Shown piece by piece: positions 1-7,976 of a DNA stretch of 30,825 nucleotides. A program made the position numbers and the translations under genes. The notes under the pieces were generated by a model. It was not told where the DNA came from, did not search any database, and saw only the letters and a list, made by a program, of their open reading frames with translations. Origin of the DNA: Ruminococcaceae bacterium UBA6416 (GTDB taxonomy: Bacteria > Bacillota > Clostridia > Oscillospirales > Acutalibacteraceae); the NCBI GenBank assembly GCA_002438505.1, contig DJPI01000005.1, forward strand, positions 34,536 to 65,360, written 5' to 3'. Each line of letters starts with the position of its first letter. Positions within the stretch are counted from its first letter, which is position 1.

Positions 1-2
1 TT

Positions 3-1052
3 TTATTCCGCATAGTAAAGTTCGCTAACAGGCATTTCTCCGCCTACAGACTTGGGGTCAGCGTCAAAATAGACCTTAAAGTTGGCGTCTGCAATCTTCT
101 GCATTTCACTGCCGTCAATAAAAACGATGTTGCAGCGGGAAATAACCTCCTGAGCTTTTTCCGTTTTTGCAGCCTCGGCCTTCTTTTCGGAAAGTGAGCT
201 GTCAACGGCAAAGACGGATGCGTCAATAATGCCCTTTGCGGCAATTTTCTCGCCTTCGGCGGCCGGATTGAGGTTAACATTTTCAACGCTGAGCTTATTG
301 TCTGAAATAAACTGCTTAACAGCCTCAGGGTTCTTTTCAATGAAATCCTTTCTTGCAACAACGCAGCCCATTGCAAGCTCGGTGTCCGGATTAACCTTTT
401 TCCATTCATCGGTAAGGCTGAGAACACTCTTAACGCTCGCGTTCTTTGTTGTTACAACAGAAACAAACGGCTCAGGAAGAACGGCAACCTTAACATCGCC
501 GGAAATCACCTTTGCGGCAAGCTCGCTGTGCTCGGAAAGATACTCAACCTTAACGTCTTTCTCAAGTGAGTTCGCCTTGAGAATGTGATTGAGAATATAT
601 TCCGGAGTGGAGCCCTGACCGGTTGCATAAACGGTTTGGCCTTTAAGGTCTGAAAGTGATGAAATTTCAACGCCGTTTGAAACAACATAGAGAACGCCGA
701 GAGTATTCACGCCGAGCATTTTGATTCCGCCGTTCGTCTTTTTATAAAGGTTTGCAGCAAGACTGAGCGGACAGGAAGCAATGTCAACCTCACCGGTTGA
801 AAGCATTGGAACAACCTGAGTCGGGTCTGAAACAACGGTGATTTCATACTTTGAATTGTCCATAAGGTCAATCATACCCATGCCTGTGGGACCTTTATTG
901 GCAGCAACCTTAATCTTTTCGCCCTTATACTCCGTTGTTGATTCGGCCGGAGATGATGTTGTTGTGCTGTCTGATGAGCCTGTGCAGGCAGCGAATGCAA
1001 AAAGCATTACAAGAGCGAGCGCAAGCGCAACAATTTTTTTTGCGTTTTTCAT
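3..1052 (-). CDS. ABC transporter substrate-binding lipoprotein, NitT/TauT (SsuA/NMT1)-like
   Basis: A 349-residue extracytoplasmic binding protein that should capture a small solute for an ABC importer. The N-terminus has a Lys-rich start, a hydrophobic run and a lipobox ending FAAC (Cys about residue 22), followed by a Ser/Thr linker, so it is a membrane-anchored lipoprotein. The body has the periplasmic-binding-protein II pattern of the NMT1/SsuA group (GPTGMGMIDLM, TGEVDIASCPLS, LSDLKGQTVYATGQGSTPEY, VAVLPEPF). The ATG at 1052 is chosen because AAAGG lies 12 nt upstream; an in-frame codon 39 nt further out has no SD. The ATPase and permease would lie off the left edge. It sits 56 nt after the Crp-type regulator with no terminator between, so the two are probably co-transcribed. 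The substrate cannot be read from sequence. Confidence 0.88.
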   Translation of the reverse strand: MKNAKKIVALALALVMLFAFAACTGSSDSTTTSSPAESTTEYKGEKIKVAANKGPTGMGMIDLMDNSKYEITVVSDPTQVVPMLSTGEVDIASCPLSLAANLYKKTNGGIKMLGVNTLGVLYVVSNGVEISSLSDLKGQTVYATGQGSTPEYILNHILKANSLEKDVKVEYLSEHSELAAKVISGDVKVAVLPEPFVSVVTTKNASVKSVLSLTDEWKKVNPDTELAMGCVVARKDFIEKNPEAVKQFISDNKLSVENVNLNPAAEGEKIAAKGIIDASVFAVDSSLSEKKAEAAKTEKAQEVISRCNIVFIDGSEMQKIADANFKVYFDADPKSVGGEMPVSELYYAE

Positions 1053-1108
1053 AAGTAAAACACACCTTTCTTTATTTTCTGTCAGCAGCAAATTTCCGCA
1101 GACAATAT

Positions 1109-1780
1109 TTACTGAATGAAACTTTTAAGCGCCTCTTTGTCAATGAGGCGGATATACTTTCCGTTACGCTCAACGGCATTCCCGGCCGCAAGCGCATCAA
1201 AAGCCCGGTAAAGCGAGGCACGTCCGATATCAAGCGACACGGCAAGCTGACTCATTGAGCGGTCAAGTTCATATGTCTTGTAATCGGCAAAACAGGAAAG
1301 AAGATAGTTTGCAAGTCTGCTTTCAGCCGTTCCGCCGGTGAAATTGACAATTCTCTTGTTAAGAAAAAGAATCCTGTCTGAAAGATATCTGATATAGCTG
1401 ACGGAGAAGGACGGGTCAGACTGCATAAGCTTAACAATTACACTTTTGTCAATATAAAAAACCTTTGTGTCCTTTGTTGCAACAATCTGATTAACAAAAT
1501 GGTCCCGGCCGGAAAAAAGCGCGGCGCAGCCAAAGACGGAATTCTCACCAAGCTTGCTGATAATGACGCCGTTTTCACTTTTAAAAACCTTTGCGCCGCC
1601 TTTAATTATAAACCCCACGGAAAAGCGGAAGCATTCACCGGAATAAATTGTTTCACCGCGTTTATAGTCAATGGCATATGTTTCATCGCAGGAAAGCGCA
1701 GCCTTAAGAACAGACGGAGAAAGCGAGGAAAAAATATCAACTTTCATCAGTTTTTCAACAAATTTATCGCTGACAGTCAT
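1109..1780 (-). CDS. Crp/Fnr-family transcriptional regulator
   Basis: A 223-residue cytoplasmic DNA-binding regulator: cyclic-nucleotide-binding-type jelly roll (about residues 15-125), a long dimerisation helix (about 125-155) and a C-terminal winged helix-turn-helix (about 165-215; MSQLAVSLDIGRASLYRAFD is the recognition region). The start is placed at 1780 because GGAAGG lies about 9 nt upstream; an ATG three codons earlier overlaps that SD. No N-terminal Fe-S cysteine cluster like that of Fnr is evident, so the effector is unknown. It is the first gene after a consensus promoter and probably regulates the ABC transporter gene that follows; that link rests on position only. Confidence 0.88.
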   Translation of the reverse strand: MTVSDKFVEKLMKVDIFSSLSPSVLKAALSCDETYAIDYKRGETIYSGECFRFSVGFIIKGGAKVFKSENGVIISKLGENSVFGCAALFSGRDHFVNQIVATKDTKVFYIDKSVIVKLMQSDPSFSVSYIRYLSDRILFLNKRIVNFTGGTAESRLANYLLSCFADYKTYELDRSMSQLAVSLDIGRASLYRAFDALAAGNAVERNGKYIRLIDKEALKSFIQ

Positions 1781-1825
1781 CCAACCCATCCTTCCGTTTG
1801 TCTCAAATGATACATTACGTTCGGT

Positions 1826-1854
1826 ATTATATCACCGCATTTATAGAATGTCAA
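1826..1854 (-). promoter_or_regulatory. SigA-type promoter for the Crp-family regulator and ABC genes
   Basis: On the minus strand TTGACA (1854-1849) and TATAAT (1831-1826) are separated by 17 nt, both perfect consensus hexamers. The predicted start is near 1819, about 38 nt before the ATG at 1780. Confidence 0.88.
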
Positions 1855-1863
1855 TACTTTAAG

Positions 1864-1898
1864 AAAAAAAGAACTTTCGGTGCAGAACCGAAAGCTCT
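1864..1898 (-). terminator. Intrinsic terminator after spoVT
   Basis: Inverted repeat with arms 1870-1881 and 1887-1898 (core CTTTCGGT/ACCGAAAG, 5-nt loop) followed on the minus strand by a run of seven T. It starts 13 nt after the spoVT stop codon. Confidence 0.88.
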
Positions 1899-1910
1899 TA
1901 TACGCTCTTC

Positions 1911-2450
1911 TCACTCTTCCATTTGTTTTCCAAGAAAGCCGGCCGCAACCTGAACAAGCTTGATGTCCGTCTGGCTCGGTGCTTCCGCCTTTCCGCCCGA
2001 AAGCAGTGTAACCGCGCCCATAACATCACCTGCGCCTATTATCGGAAACATTGCACAGATTTCATGGCCTCCGGAGTCGGAAAGTTCAAGGGTATCTTTG
2101 CTTGTTCCGAAAACAAAGCTGTTGCGCTTTTCCATATAGCTTTCAAGCAATGGAGAAATACGTTTTTCAACAGCGTCCTTTTTCGGTATTCCCGCAACGG
2201 CAATGACATGATCCCTGTCACAAATTGCCGCCGGACGGCCGGTAGTTCTGTATAAAACTTCAACATACTGCTTTGTGTACGGACTCAGCTCCCCAATCGG
2301 AGAATACTTTTTAAAAATCACCTCTCCGTCCGTGTTGGTAAAAATTTCCAGAGGGTCACCCTCGCGAATCCTCATTGTTCGCCTTATCTCTTTCGGTATT
2401 ACAACCCGTCCAAGGTCATCAATTCGCCGGACAATTCCCGTTGCCTTCAT
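1911..2450 (-). CDS. spoVT: Stage V sporulation protein T (AbrB-type regulator with GAF domain)
   Basis: A 179-residue transcription factor, the usual length for SpoVT. Residues 1-50 form the AbrB/SpoVT swapped-hairpin DNA-binding domain (ATGIVRRIDDLGRVVIPKEI is close to invariant in the family). Residues 55-178 form the GAF-like ligand domain. In Bacillus, SpoVT works in the forespore, tuning sigma-G-dependent genes and spore quality. Its presence is the strongest sign that this lineage makes endospores. AGGAGTTTTAATAT precedes the ATG, giving a good SD. It is a single-gene unit: a terminator for the upstream operon ends at 2555 and another terminator follows the gene. A TGAATA-like element sits upstream, but its spacing to a possible -10 is wrong for sigma G. 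Confidence 0.96.
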   Translation of the reverse strand: MKATGIVRRIDDLGRVVIPKEIRRTMRIREGDPLEIFTNTDGEVIFKKYSPIGELSPYTKQYVEVLYRTTGRPAAICDRDHVIAVAGIPKKDAVEKRISPLLESYMEKRNSFVFGTSKDTLELSDSGGHEICAMFPIIGAGDVMGAVTLLSGGKAEAPSQTDIKLVQVAAGFLGKQMEE

Positions 2451-2554
2451 ATATTAAAACTCCTTCTGATACATTTATTTGTGTTAGTATTATTTACGGA
2501 GCTTTACATATTATTCAGCATTTCAGTTCATCACAGTTAATGTTTTTTCAAAAC

Positions 2555-2593
2555 AAAAAACCGGAGACTACGCTTGTAAATCTTCGGTTTTTT
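2555..2593 (-). terminator. Intrinsic terminator ending the guaB-met-trx operon
   Basis: Arms 2555-2567 and 2581-2593 form a 13-bp stem with one G-T wobble (AAAAAACCGGAGA with TCTTCGGTTTTTT). The minus-strand 3' arm ends in a T run. It follows the last reading frame of the unit by 17 nt. The A/T-rich arms could let it work in both directions. Confidence 0.88.
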
Positions 2594-2609
2594 GATTTTG
2601 ATTTTTTAA

Positions 2610-3491
2610 TCAGAGCTCAACTTTATAATGACGAACATAAACGGTCAAGGTTTTTCTGTTCCAGTCAAGAATATGAAGATTTGATCCGTCCGGCTCGGGG
2701 CGGATTGTCATTCCCTCAGCCTCAGTGCTGTGAATTCCCAAATCGCGCAGCGCAAATTCAGACACCTCGCCGGTACTGACATCAACTTTCAAAATGCGCT
2801 TGCAGCTTTCGGTGCCTTCGGCAAGGGTGTCACTCGAAAGATAAAGCTTTCCGTCATAAAACTCTCCGTCCTGAATCCGTCTCACGGGGGTTGAAAGCTT
2901 TATTATCCTTTCAAACGCCATGTTATTGTTTGCGTCAAAAACATACATTTCATCAGTTTCAGCCCAGCGTGTTGCATAAAGCAAACCGGTATCCGGATCA
3001 ACGGCAACCCAAGGAACGCCCTCTGAAAAGCATTCATAATCAAGATAATACACTTCTCCGGTCGGAGAAAGATCAGACGTGTTAAAAACAACAATGCACG
3101 CATCAATCTTTTTTCCGCCCTCAACGGAAACATATAATTTATCTTTATATGCACTAAGACCACCCATATGGTCATATCCCTGAGCAATCACGTCATTGGG
3201 AGGCGGACAGAGCTTTCTTTCAACAGGCGTCATTTTTTCTCCGTCATAGGAATATTTTGCAAGCGATGTCACCTGAAGCTGCTTTATCACGGTGTTGCTT
3301 GTGTAATAATACTCACCATCGTTTGTGATTTCCTGTCCGCCGAAAACAAGGCTGTCAAGAACAAAAAGCTGCTCTGAAACAAGTTTAGCCGTATCCGTGC
3401 TTACCGCGTGCGGCGCATAAAGTCCGGTAATCGCAAGAAAAACAGCCGTAAACAGCGACTAAGCCTTTTTGAAATAGAATTTAAACTTCAT
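2610..3491 (-). pseudogene. Secreted beta-propeller-like protein interrupted by an in-frame amber codon
   Basis: The frame from ATG 3491 (SD AAGGATGAG, 6-9 nt upstream) encodes 293 residues but carries a TAG at 3461-3459, codon 11. Before the stop is a basic peptide (MKFKFYFKKA). Immediately after it comes a hydrophobic run (SLFTAVFLAITGLYAPHA), so together they make an ordinary signal peptide split by the stop. The rest stays open to 2610 with repeated strand patterns (DHMGGLSAYKDKLYVSVEGG, WVAVDPDTGLLYATRWA, GKLYLSSD) typical of YncE/NHL-type propellers, probably four or more blades. The next in-frame start is a GTG at 3290 without an SD, which would give a non-secreted 226-residue fragment. 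Other genes here end in TAG, so recoding is unlikely: expect a recent nonsense mutation or a sequencing error. It appears to be the last gene of the guaB-met operon. Confidence 0.72.
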
Positions 3492-3533
3492 TTTCACTCA
3501 TCCTTACATTTTTTCTGTACAAGCGGTGTTAAG

Positions 3534-3731
3534 CTATTTTTCTTTATAATACAGCATACAGTGGCAATAGCCTTCAAAATTCGGATCCTTAACTTTCTCG
3601 CGAAAGTCCTTGCACATACACTTTGTGTCATCGTTTTGCTCGCGCATACACGGACAATATCCGCCAGTTCTTTTGAGGCCTTCTTTGACAACCCTGACAA
3701 CATCCGCGTTTTCATTGAGTCTGATTTTCAT
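3534..3731 (-). CDS. Ferredoxin:thioredoxin reductase catalytic-chain-like protein, single-domain
   Basis: A 65-residue cytoplasmic redox protein. All six functional cysteines of the FTR catalytic chain are visible: C26-P-C28, C38-M-C40 and C56-H-C58, ending CHCMLYY as in known FTRs. By family analogy C26, C38, C40 and C56 hold a [4Fe-4S] cluster and C28/C58 form the redox disulfide that passes ferredoxin electrons to thioredoxin. It is much shorter than the plant catalytic chain (about 110 residues) and no variable subunit is nearby, as in other anaerobe FTR-like proteins. GGAGGA precedes the ATG by 6 nt, and the gene begins 2 nt after the thioredoxin stop, so the two proteins are very likely partners. 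The stop is TAG. Confidence is high for the family, moderate for the thioredoxin partner. Confidence 0.88.
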   Translation of the reverse strand: MKIRLNENADVVRVVKEGLKRTGGYCPCMREQNDDTKCMCKDFREKVKDPNFEGYCHCMLYYKEK

Positions 3732-3733
3732 TT

Positions 3734-4042
3734 TCAGTCCTCCAAAAGGGCAAGAATTTCTTCCTTTTCGTGATATCCGGTGGTTGAGTTAATGATCTTT
3801 CCGCCCTTCATTGCAACAAGCATCGGAATGAACCGAACCTCAAACTTTTCGGCAAGCTCCGGTTCTTCGTCAACATTAACTTTGCACACGGCAATGTCGG
3901 TGCGTTCGTTTGCAATTTCTTCAACAACGGGAGCCACCATCATGCACGGCCCGCACCAAGTTGCCCAAAAATCGATAAGAACGGGTCTTTCGTTTTGATT
4001 AACAATTTTTTCAAAATTGTCCTTTGTGAGAGTGATTTCCAT
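3734..4042 (-). CDS. trxA: Thioredoxin
   Basis: A 102-residue thioredoxin with the full fold and the classic active site WCGPC (C30, C33). The cis-proline is P73, in FIPM where most thioredoxins have IPT, so residue 74 next to the active site is Met rather than Thr. The buried Asp (D24 in LIDFWA) is kept. It reduces protein disulfides in the cytoplasm. Start ATG 4042 has AGAGGT 7 nt upstream. The gene lies 15 nt after metH and 2 nt before an FTR-like gene, so it is probably reduced by ferredoxin through that partner rather than by NADPH; no NADPH-type trxB is seen in the window. The operon position suggests service to methionine or one-carbon enzymes, which is inference. Confidence 0.95.
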   Translation of the reverse strand: MEITLTKDNFEKIVNQNERPVLIDFWATWCGPCMMVAPVVEEIANERTDIAVCKVNVDEEPELAEKFEVRFIPMLVAMKGGKIINSTTGYHEKEEILALLED

Positions 4043-4057
4043 AATACTTACCTCTTT

Positions 4058-6460
4058 TCATATATTTGTCTTTAGAGTTGTTTGCGCATATCTTACTGTT
4101 TCCATGGCGTCCTTTGAATATTTATCAGCACCGATATTTTCCGCATATTCTTCCGTTAAAACGGCGCCGCCAACGACAACCTTGCACCACGGCGCGCGTT
4201 CACGAAGAATTTTTATTGTTTCCTCCATTGCGGGAACGGTTGTTGTCATGAGCGCACTGAGTCCGGCAAGCTTTGCACCGCTTTTTATAACGGCATCGGC
4301 AACAGTTTGAGCGTCAACATCCTTTCCCAAGTCAATAACATTATAACCGTAATTTTCAAGGAGAAGATGAACAATGTTTTTCCCAATGTCATGAACATCG
4401 CCTTTGACGGTTGCAAGCACAACCGGCAGCGCGTTATTTTTATCCGGATTTTCATTCCGAGGCGCTGCAAGTTTAATTCTTTCAAAAGCACTTTTTGCCG
4501 CTTCAGCGCTCATAAGAAGCTGGGGAAGATAAATTCTTTTGCTTTCAAAGCCCTTTCCAACCTCATCAAGCGCCGGAATGATGGCAGTTTGAACAATTTC
4601 AAGACCATCTTTTTCTTCAAGAAGCTTTTTGCAAAGCTCACCTGCGCTTTCCTTGAGGCCTTTTATGATTGCAGATTTAAGCTGAGATAAAACATTTTCA
4701 TCTTTTTCCGGCAAAGCCTCGGCTTTGTCGGGCTTGTTGTCAGCGCAAAACGAAATATAATCGGCAAAGCCTTCATCAAGTCCGCAAAGCGCACAATATG
4801 TTTTATATGCTCGAATCATTTCACGGCTGTTGGGGTTAAGAATTGCGGCGGAAAGACCGTTTTCAAGCGCAAGAAGGAAAAACGAGGCGTTGAGCGCTCC
4901 CCTCTCAGGCAGCCCGAAAGAGACATTGGAAACGCCGAGACTTGTGTGGCAATCAAGCTTACGGCGAATATCCGAAAGCGCTTTAATTGTTGTTCTTGCC
5001 GCAAACGGGTCTGCGCTTACGGTCATTGCAAGTGTGTCAAAAACAATGTCCTTTTTTTCAATTCCGTATTTCTTTGCGGTATCAAGAATTCTTTCTGCAA
5101 TTCGGACGCGTTCCTCGGCCGTTTCCGGAATTCCGTTTTCGTCAAGCGTCAGTGCCGTGACAACGCCGCCGTACTTCTTAACAAGCGGAAAAACAGCCTC
5201 CATGCTCTCTTTTTTTCCGTTGACGGAGTTAATCATCGGCTTGCCGTTATAAAGCCTCATGGCCTTTTCCATTGCTATTATATCAGATGTGTCAATCTGC
5301 AGCGGAAGGTCAAGCACGCTCTGAAGTTCAAAGACTGCTTTTTCAAGCATTGCGCCCTCATCAATTCCGGGAATTCCGACATTGACATCAAGAATATCCG
5401 CTCCGTTTTCCTGCTCGGAAAGACCTTCACTCAGAATGTATCCAATATCATTTTCAAGCAGCGCCTGTTTGAACCGCTTTTTTCCTGTTGGATTGATTCT
5501 TTCACCTATTATCACAGGCTTCTTATCAAAATATACCGCATGAGTATATGATGAAACAACTGTCAAGTTCTTTTCGGCGGGCTTTTTGAGCTTCACATCT
5601 TTGAGCGTTTCAATGAGCTTTTTTATATAGCTGTCATTTGTTCCGCAGCAGCCGCCGAGAACTGTTACGCCATTTTCGGCCATTATTCTCATTTCACGGC
5701 AAAAATCCTCGGCATCAACGTCAAAAACCGTTTTTCCGTCAACGCTCTTCGGCATACCGGCATTGGGTTTCATTATGACCGGAACTGAGGCACAGGAAAG
5801 AATCCTTTTTGCAACGCTTTGAAGCTGACTCGGTCCGAGCGAACAGTTTGCGCCAACGGCATCTGCACCCATTCCCTCAAGCATTGCAACCATTGCCTCC
5901 GGTGTTGCGCCGGTAATCAGCTTTCCGTCCTCGCCGTATGCATTGGTGACAAAAACCGGCAGCGAACTGTTTTCCTTTGCAGCAAGCAAAGCCGCCTTGG
6001 TTTCATAGCTGTCATTCATTGTTTCAATCACAATGAGGTCAACATTATATTTGACTCCGAGCCTCACCGTTTCGGCAAAAACGGAAACAGCCTTTTCAAA
6101 ATCAAGGTCTCCAAAGGGTCTGAGGAGCTTTCCAAGCGGGCCGATATCAAGGGCAACAAACTTTTCCTGAGGTGCGTTTGAGGCCGCCCTTGCGCTCACA
6201 GCGTTTTGGACGGCGGCTTTGATAACTTCCTCAAGCTCACCGCTTTCATATTTAAGACTGTTCGCACCAAAAGTGTTTGCGCAGACAATGTTGCTGCCGG
6301 CGTCAAAATACTTCTTGTGAACGCCTTGAACAACCTTGGGGTGAGTTGTGTTCCAGCTTTCCGTGCTCTCGCCCGGTTTCAGGCCTTCTTTTTGAAGATA
6401 GGTTCCAAAACCTCCGTCGAGAATAAGTATTCTGCTTTCTAAAAGTTCAAGAATGCCCAT
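4058..6460 (-). CDS. metH: Cobalamin-dependent methionine synthase, short form without activation domain
   Basis: An 800-residue enzyme that moves the methyl group of 5-methyl-THF to homocysteine via cobalamin. Residue numbers count from the GTG three codons upstream of the chosen ATG. Domain order: homocysteine-binding barrel (about 5-290; zinc ligands C209 in GANCS and C274/C275 in GGCCGT), pterin-binding barrel (about 315-570; GERINPTGKKRFK), cobalamin cap (about 590-670) and B12 domain (about 680-800) with DVHDIG, where H693 is the lower axial ligand. The roughly 330-residue C-terminal AdoMet activation domain of E. coli MetH is missing; the gene just upstream supplies an activation-type protein. 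ATG 6460 is chosen because AGAGG lies 9 nt before it; the GTG abuts the SD. No SAM or cobalamin riboswitch is visible near the gene. Confidence 0.96.
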   Translation of the reverse strand: MGILELLESRILILDGGFGTYLQKEGLKPGESTESWNTTHPKVVQGVHKKYFDAGSNIVCANTFGANSLKYESGELEEVIKAAVQNAVSARAASNAPQEKFVALDIGPLGKLLRPFGDLDFEKAVSVFAETVRLGVKYNVDLIVIETMNDSYETKAALLAAKENSSLPVFVTNAYGEDGKLITGATPEAMVAMLEGMGADAVGANCSLGPSQLQSVAKRILSCASVPVIMKPNAGMPKSVDGKTVFDVDAEDFCREMRIMAENGVTVLGGCCGTNDSYIKKLIETLKDVKLKKPAEKNLTVVSSYTHAVYFDKKPVIIGERINPTGKKRFKQALLENDIGYILSEGLSEQENGADILDVNVGIPGIDEGAMLEKAVFELQSVLDLPLQIDTSDIIAMEKAMRLYNGKPMINSVNGKKESMEAVFPLVKKYGGVVTALTLDENGIPETAEERVRIAERILDTAKKYGIEKKDIVFDTLAMTVSADPFAARTTIKALSDIRRKLDCHTSLGVSNVSFGLPERGALNASFFLLALENGLSAAILNPNSREMIRAYKTYCALCGLDEGFADYISFCADNKPDKAEALPEKDENVLSQLKSAIIKGLKESAGELCKKLLEEKDGLEIVQTAIIPALDEVGKGFESKRIYLPQLLMSAEAAKSAFERIKLAAPRNENPDKNNALPVVLATVKGDVHDIGKNIVHLLLENYGYNVIDLGKDVDAQTVADAVIKSGAKLAGLSALMTTTVPAMEETIKILRERAPWCKVVVGGAVLTEEYAENIGADKYSKDAMETVRYAQTTLKTNI

Positions 6461-6481
6461 AGTGTCCACCCTCTTTTTCTG

Positions 6482-7078
6482 TCAATAAACACCTATTATC
6501 GCCGTTACAGATTTTGACGGCAACATCATCAAATTGTCTCCGAGACTGATTCCGAGAAGTTTTGTGCAGTTAAGCGCCGGAATTATTGCTTTTTGAAGTT
6601 CAAGCGGAAGGTCACCGTATCCCGGGCTGAACCGCGGCCTTAAAGAAAGACCTTGCTTGCGATATTGCTCCCCGAGTTCGGCATTAAGAGTATCGCAAAG
6701 GCTTTCAACCCTTTCGCTGCCGATAGCCTGAAAACAAACTCCTTTTGCCGGAGATAAAAGTGACTGCCTTTTTATGAATCTGTCAGCTTCATGTCCAACG
6801 GTTGCGGCGAAAAGTATAATTCTTTCACATCCGTCAAGATTTTTGAAAAGCGCCTTGCTTTTTGTTTTTGAAAAACCAAGGTCAATTTCATCGCCGCAAA
6901 ACGAAAGCGGAAATTCACAAAAGCAAGCCTTATATGAGAACGCGCCCTCGCTTTCACCAAGGCAGTTTTCAAGAAGCTTTTTTATCTGTTCATCCGGGGT
7001 TTTGCAGCCCATATACCTGAAAATTTCACGTTCGTTGAGCGGAATTTCCGAATAAGTTTTAAAAACAATTTCATTCAT
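6482..7078 (-). CDS. Stand-alone methionine synthase activation-domain protein
   Basis: A 198-residue protein matching the vitamin-B12-dependent methionine synthase activation domain. Key features are the AdoMet-binding block RPRFSPGYGDLPLELQ (about residues 147-162), ERVESLCDTLN, and a hydrophobic core that includes IILFAATVG. In MetH this domain binds S-adenosylmethionine and drives reductive methylation of inactive cob(II)alamin. Here it is a separate chain encoded directly before the MetH core, a split known in Clostridia. The ATG at 7078 overlaps the metF stop by 8 nt, which implies translational coupling. An upstream in-frame start 48 nt inside metF is possible but unnecessary. Its electron donor is unknown; the thioredoxin/FTR pair in the same operon is a candidate. 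Confidence 0.87.
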   Translation of the reverse strand: MNEIVFKTYSEIPLNEREIFRYMGCKTPDEQIKKLLENCLGESEGAFSYKACFCEFPLSFCGDEIDLGFSKTKSKALFKNLDGCERIILFAATVGHEADRFIKRQSLLSPAKGVCFQAIGSERVESLCDTLNAELGEQYRKQGLSLRPRFSPGYGDLPLELQKAIIPALNCTKLLGISLGDNLMMLPSKSVTAIIGVY

Positions 7079-7958
7079 AGTCTTTACCGAGAATATCCGA
7101 AAGATTTGAATAAATTTTCTGTGCAACGTCAGGTTTGTTCATTGAATAAACATGAACATTGCTGACGCCGTTTGCAAAAAGATCAATAATCTGATCTGTA
7201 GCATATGCAATTCCGGCCTGCTTCATGGCGTTTTCATCGTTGCCGAAACGGTCAACAAGGCTGATGAATCTCTGCGGCATATGACAGCCGGAAAGCTTAA
7301 TTGCCCGTTCAACCTGATTCGCTTTTGTTATGGGCATTATTCCGGCAACAACCGGAACGGTTACACCGGCCTCGCGCAGCCTGTACAGAAAATTATAAAG
7401 AAGATTATTGTCAAAAAACATCTGCGTTGTCAAAAATTCGCATCCGGCGTCAACCTTGGCTTTGAGAAAACGGATATCTTCCTTGCTGTTTCTGCTTTCC
7501 GGGTGAACTTCCGGATAGCACGCGGCACCGATGCAAAAGGATGGATTGGCCTCTTTCAGCTCGTGAATAAGCTCTGTTGCGTGGTTATATGCCCATGTGC
7601 TTCTGTCGCTTTCAAGCATATCGCCCGGAATATCGCCGCGCAGCGCAAGAATGTTTTCAACTCCGCTTTCTTTAATGGCCTCAATTTGCCTGTGAACCAT
7701 CTCCTTTGTTGAGGAAACGCAGGTCAGATGCTCAACAGTTTCAACGCCAAACTTTTCCTTGATATTTTTTGCAATTTCAAGAGTAAATTTGCTTGTTCCG
7801 CCGCCGGCGCCGTAAGTTACGCTCATATATGCCGGTTTGATTGCGGCAATGGCTTTCACGGCGCGTTCCACGCTTTCAAATGAAGTTTCCTTTTTCGGCG
7901 GAAAAACCTCAAAGGAGAGCGACGGCTTTTCGTCTTTGAGAATATTTATGACTTTCAT
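7071..7958 (-). CDS. metF: 5,10-methylenetetrahydrofolate reductase
   Basis: A 295-residue flavoenzyme, the normal length of bacterial MetF, that reduces 5,10-methylene-THF to 5-methyl-THF for MetH. Diagnostic blocks include SLSFEVFPPKK (about 14-24, with the catalytic Glu), MSVTYGAGGGTS, LTCVSS, ILALRGDIP, and AACYPEVHPES, and FLTTQMFFDNN. It starts with ATG 7958 behind a modest GGTGAT SD, 18 nt after the guaB stop, and overlaps the next gene by 8 nt. No MetV-like zinc partner (the acetogen arrangement) is adjacent, so it probably acts alone. The electron donor, NADH or ferredoxin, cannot be told from the sequence. Confidence 0.96.
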   Translation of the reverse strand: MKVINILKDEKPSLSFEVFPPKKETSFESVERAVKAIAAIKPAYMSVTYGAGGGTSKFTLEIAKNIKEKFGVETVEHLTCVSSTKEMVHRQIEAIKESGVENILALRGDIPGDMLESDRSTWAYNHATELIHELKEANPSFCIGAACYPEVHPESRNSKEDIRFLKAKVDAGCEFLTTQMFFDNNLLYNFLYRLREAGVTVPVVAGIMPITKANQVERAIKLSGCHMPQRFISLVDRFGNDENAMKQAGIAYATDQIIDLFANGVSNVHVYSMNKPDVAQKIYSNLSDILGKDYE

Positions 7959-7976
7959 CCGATATCACCACAAAAG

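Noticed and set aside
2485..2517. Sigma-G-like promoter (TGAATA and AATACTA) upstream of spoVT
   Set aside because: The boxes are 20 nt apart, whereas sigma-G promoters use about 17-18; the match may be chance in A/T-rich sequence.
3288..3290. GTG start for an intact 226-residue propeller protein
   Set aside because: No SD in range and the upstream frame is open with a signal peptide, so the longer interrupted gene is the better reading.
3459..3461. TAG read as pyrrolysine or a recoded sense codon
   Set aside because: TAG ends other genes normally (for example at 3534 and 20968), and no recoding signal or Pyl gene is visible.
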